DNA of 6,943 bases, taken from NCBI GenBank assembly GCA_937967705.1, contig CALCJG010000182.1, forward strand, positions 1 to 6,943, in the 5' to 3' direction. The position numbers were made by a program, and so were the translations under genes. The DNA comes from an uncultured Spirochaetia bacterium (lineage in GTDB: Bacteria; Spirochaetota; UBA4802; JAGODF01). Under the pieces are notes generated by a model that did not search any database, was not told the origin of the DNA, and saw nothing but the letters and a program-made list of their open reading frames with translations. Shown here piece after piece: positions 5,516 through 6,943 of this stretch. Positions within the stretch are counted from its first letter, which is position 1. Each line of letters begins with the position of its first letter.

Positions 5516-6943
5516 TCATATCGACGTTTCGCCAAGCTTGGCGATCCATTCCAGGCAAATTCCCCGGAAATATTTTTCACTGAAGTTTTCCATGAGAAAA
5601 TGGTATTTCCCCGGTTGATTTTTCATCTGCGTTTCTATCATCTCCGCGCTGCGCCGGAAACAGGCCGCGGCATCAGCGGAGTTGCTGTCGGCAAGCAGTG
5701 TCCCCGCGTAAAAAAAGGCCGGCCAGAATTCAGGGTCCTGCAGCTGCGCTTCCCTGAAGGAGTCCAGCGCCGAGAGTTTGTCGCCGAGGAACATCCGTAT
5801 AAATCCCAGGAGATAATGTGTAAGACTGTTGCTGAAGATGGTCCCGGTTATGTATGAGAGTACCCTCTCGGCGGACAAGTAATCCATTCTGCTGATGAAA
5901 TAAAGGACATACAGGATCAGTTCCGCGGTCAGGTGTTCCGGTTTTCGGGAATAGTAATCCCCCGGAACTCCTGTTGAAATGCGGTTGGCCTCTGTCATGA
6001 CACTTCCGCAGTCCGGGGCCATGCGGATGATCTTGTCCCGGGGTGATGCGGCGTGTTCCGGAGATCGCTCGGCGCGTTCGGGGGTTTCCGGCGGGGCAGT
6101 CCGGTTCGGGGCAGGAAGGGACACCGTCACCGAAGCGGTTTTCCTGAAGTAATAGACCTCGCCTTCATTTTCCAGTTTTAAATCCGAATGAAGGATCAGG
6201 GGTATCTCCGTCGAAGAAAGGAAGAGATAGCCTCCCTTGGAAAGTTTTCGTATGACCGATGACAGGACCTTCTCTTTTATCTCCAGATCCATATAGATCA
6301 GTGTGTTGCGGAAGAAGATCAGATGAAATCCTTCCGGCAGGTCATCAAGGGAATCCGAATAGAGATTGACAGCGGAGATTGATATCCTGCGCATGAGATC
6401 CTTAGATATATGAAATTCCCTGAGACCCTGGGTGCCGTACTGTCTCAGGGTGTTGTGGAAGCTGCTTCCGTCCTCCCTGAAGGAGTTTTTCCCGTAGACA
6501 CCGCTTTGGAAGTGTTCCAGGGCCAGGGTGTTGATATCCGTGGCATAAATCTGGTATTCCCCGCCGTCCCTTTTCCCTTCTTCAAAGAGAATTGCCAGGG
6601 AGAGCGGTTCTTCGCCGGAGGAGCAGGTGGCGGACCATGCAAGCGCCCTTTTGCTGCTGTTCAGTATTTCAGGAATTATTCGCTGTTTCAAAAGGGCGAA
6701 TTGACGTTCCTCCCTGAAAAAGTAGGTTTCGCTGATGGCAATCAGGTTGATGAAGTTCTGGAATTCAACGCTATTCCTGGCCAGTATGGAAGGATACATG
6801 TCGACGTGAGTCTGCAGGTCGGCACAGCGCTGGGCGATTATCCTTCTGGCATGACGGTAATTTGTGTCGGGAATGTTCGTTCCCGTCCTCTCCCGCACTA
6901 GGGTCAGTATCTGCCCGAAGCTGATATCCTTGTCTGCCAGCAC
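5516..6943 (-). CDS. cheR: CheR-type methyltransferase with C-terminal TPR-like region (5' end at window edge)
   Basis: The gene enters from the right edge. The first in-frame codon seen is GTG (6943-6941), which might be the start, since the visible sequence begins close to where CheR families begin; a start further upstream cannot be excluded. In the 475 visible residues, a CheR N-terminal helical domain (about 7-75) leads to SETYFFRE (71-78). The S-adenosylmethionine-binding domain (about 85-268) has TCSSGEEPLSLAI (106-118), the acidic ATDIN strand (134-138) and the IFFRNTLIYMD motif (209-219). This enzyme type methylates glutamates on chemoreceptors to adapt their signalling. A Pro/Glu/Arg-rich linker (about 272-305) leads to a TPR-like helical region (about 335-435), best seen in FLGDKLSALDSFREAQLQDP (385-404). 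CheR-TPR fusions occur in alternative chemosensory systems such as Wsp (WspC) and Frz (FrzF), where the repeats are thought to aid protein contacts. It is first of three co-oriented genes and 24 bases from cheA. Confidence 0.93.
   Translation of the reverse strand: MLADKDISFGQILTLVRERTGTNIPDTNYRHARRIIAQRCADLQTHVDMYPSILARNSVEFQNFINLIAISETYFFREERQFALLKQRIIPEILNSSKRALAWSATCSSGEEPLSLAILFEEGKRDGGEYQIYATDINTLALEHFQSGVYGKNSFREDGSSFHNTLRQYGTQGLREFHISKDLMRRISISAVNLYSDSLDDLPEGFHLIFFRNTLIYMDLEIKEKVLSSVIRKLSKGGYLFLSSTEIPLILHSDLKLENEGEVYYFRKTASVTVSLPAPNRTAPPETPERAERSPEHAASPRDKIIRMAPDCGSVMTEANRISTGVPGDYYSRKPEHLTAELILYVLYFISRMDYLSAERVLSYITGTIFSNSLTHYLLGFIRMFLGDKLSALDSFREAQLQDPEFWPAFFYAGTLLADSNSADAAACFRRSAEMIETQMKNQPGKYHFLMENFSEKYFRGICLEWIAKLGETSI

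Noticed and set aside
6418..6450. Inverted repeat CCCTGAGAC / GTCTCAGGG with a 15-base spacer inside cheR.
   Set aside because: A 9-bp stem with this spacer is expected about once by chance in a window this long, and no T-run follows it.
6410..6901. Plus-strand open frame of 163 codons opposite cheR.
   Set aside because: It is antisense to the conserved CheR catalytic domain and has no family match by eye.

Overview
The window is an ordinary bacterial chromosomal segment, moderately GC-rich by eye. It carries two rightward genes and a leftward chemosensory operon that converge on each other. No rRNA, tRNA, CRISPR array, insertion sequence or phage gene was seen. The gene mix suggests a spirochaete, with Desulfobacterota/Geobacter-type bacteria as the alternative: a CheX-type phosphatase, a CheA-receiver hybrid, a class III cyclase ending in a short helical WDGxW-type tail, and a stand-alone BioD-like/DRTGG protein. 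This placement rests on family distribution and is only moderately certain.

Plus strand, 1-1371: the window opens inside a gene for a P-loop (BioD-like) plus DRTGG-domain protein that ends at 751. A 161-base gap (752-912) follows. It holds a plausible sigma-70-type promoter and a possible 35-codon leader ORF. A small cheX-like gene then runs from 913 to 1371.

Minus strand, 6943-1372: three tightly packed genes read leftward. They are a CheR methyltransferase with a C-terminal TPR-like region (5516-6943, entering from the right edge), a CheA histidine kinase with built-in CheW-like and receiver domains (3233-5491), and a receiver / GAF-like / class III nucleotide cyclase protein (1372-3231). 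The spacings are 24 bases (cheR to cheA) and 1 base (cheA to cyclase), and the cyclase Shine-Dalgarno lies in the last codons of cheA. They are therefore very likely one translationally coupled operon, with its promoter beyond the right edge.

Inferred working model: a receptor not in the window is methylated by CheR-TPR and controls the CheA hybrid. Phosphate on CheA His48 can move to the kinase's own receiver (Asp679) or to the receiver of the cyclase (Asp55), so the output would be a cyclic nucleotide, most likely cAMP, rather than a flagellar-motor CheY. The convergent CheX-like protein is a candidate phosphatase for one of these receivers. No receptor, CheB, CheW, CheD or single-domain CheY gene is in the window. 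A notable non-coding signal is a perfect 13-bp inverted repeat inside the HPt-coding part of cheA.
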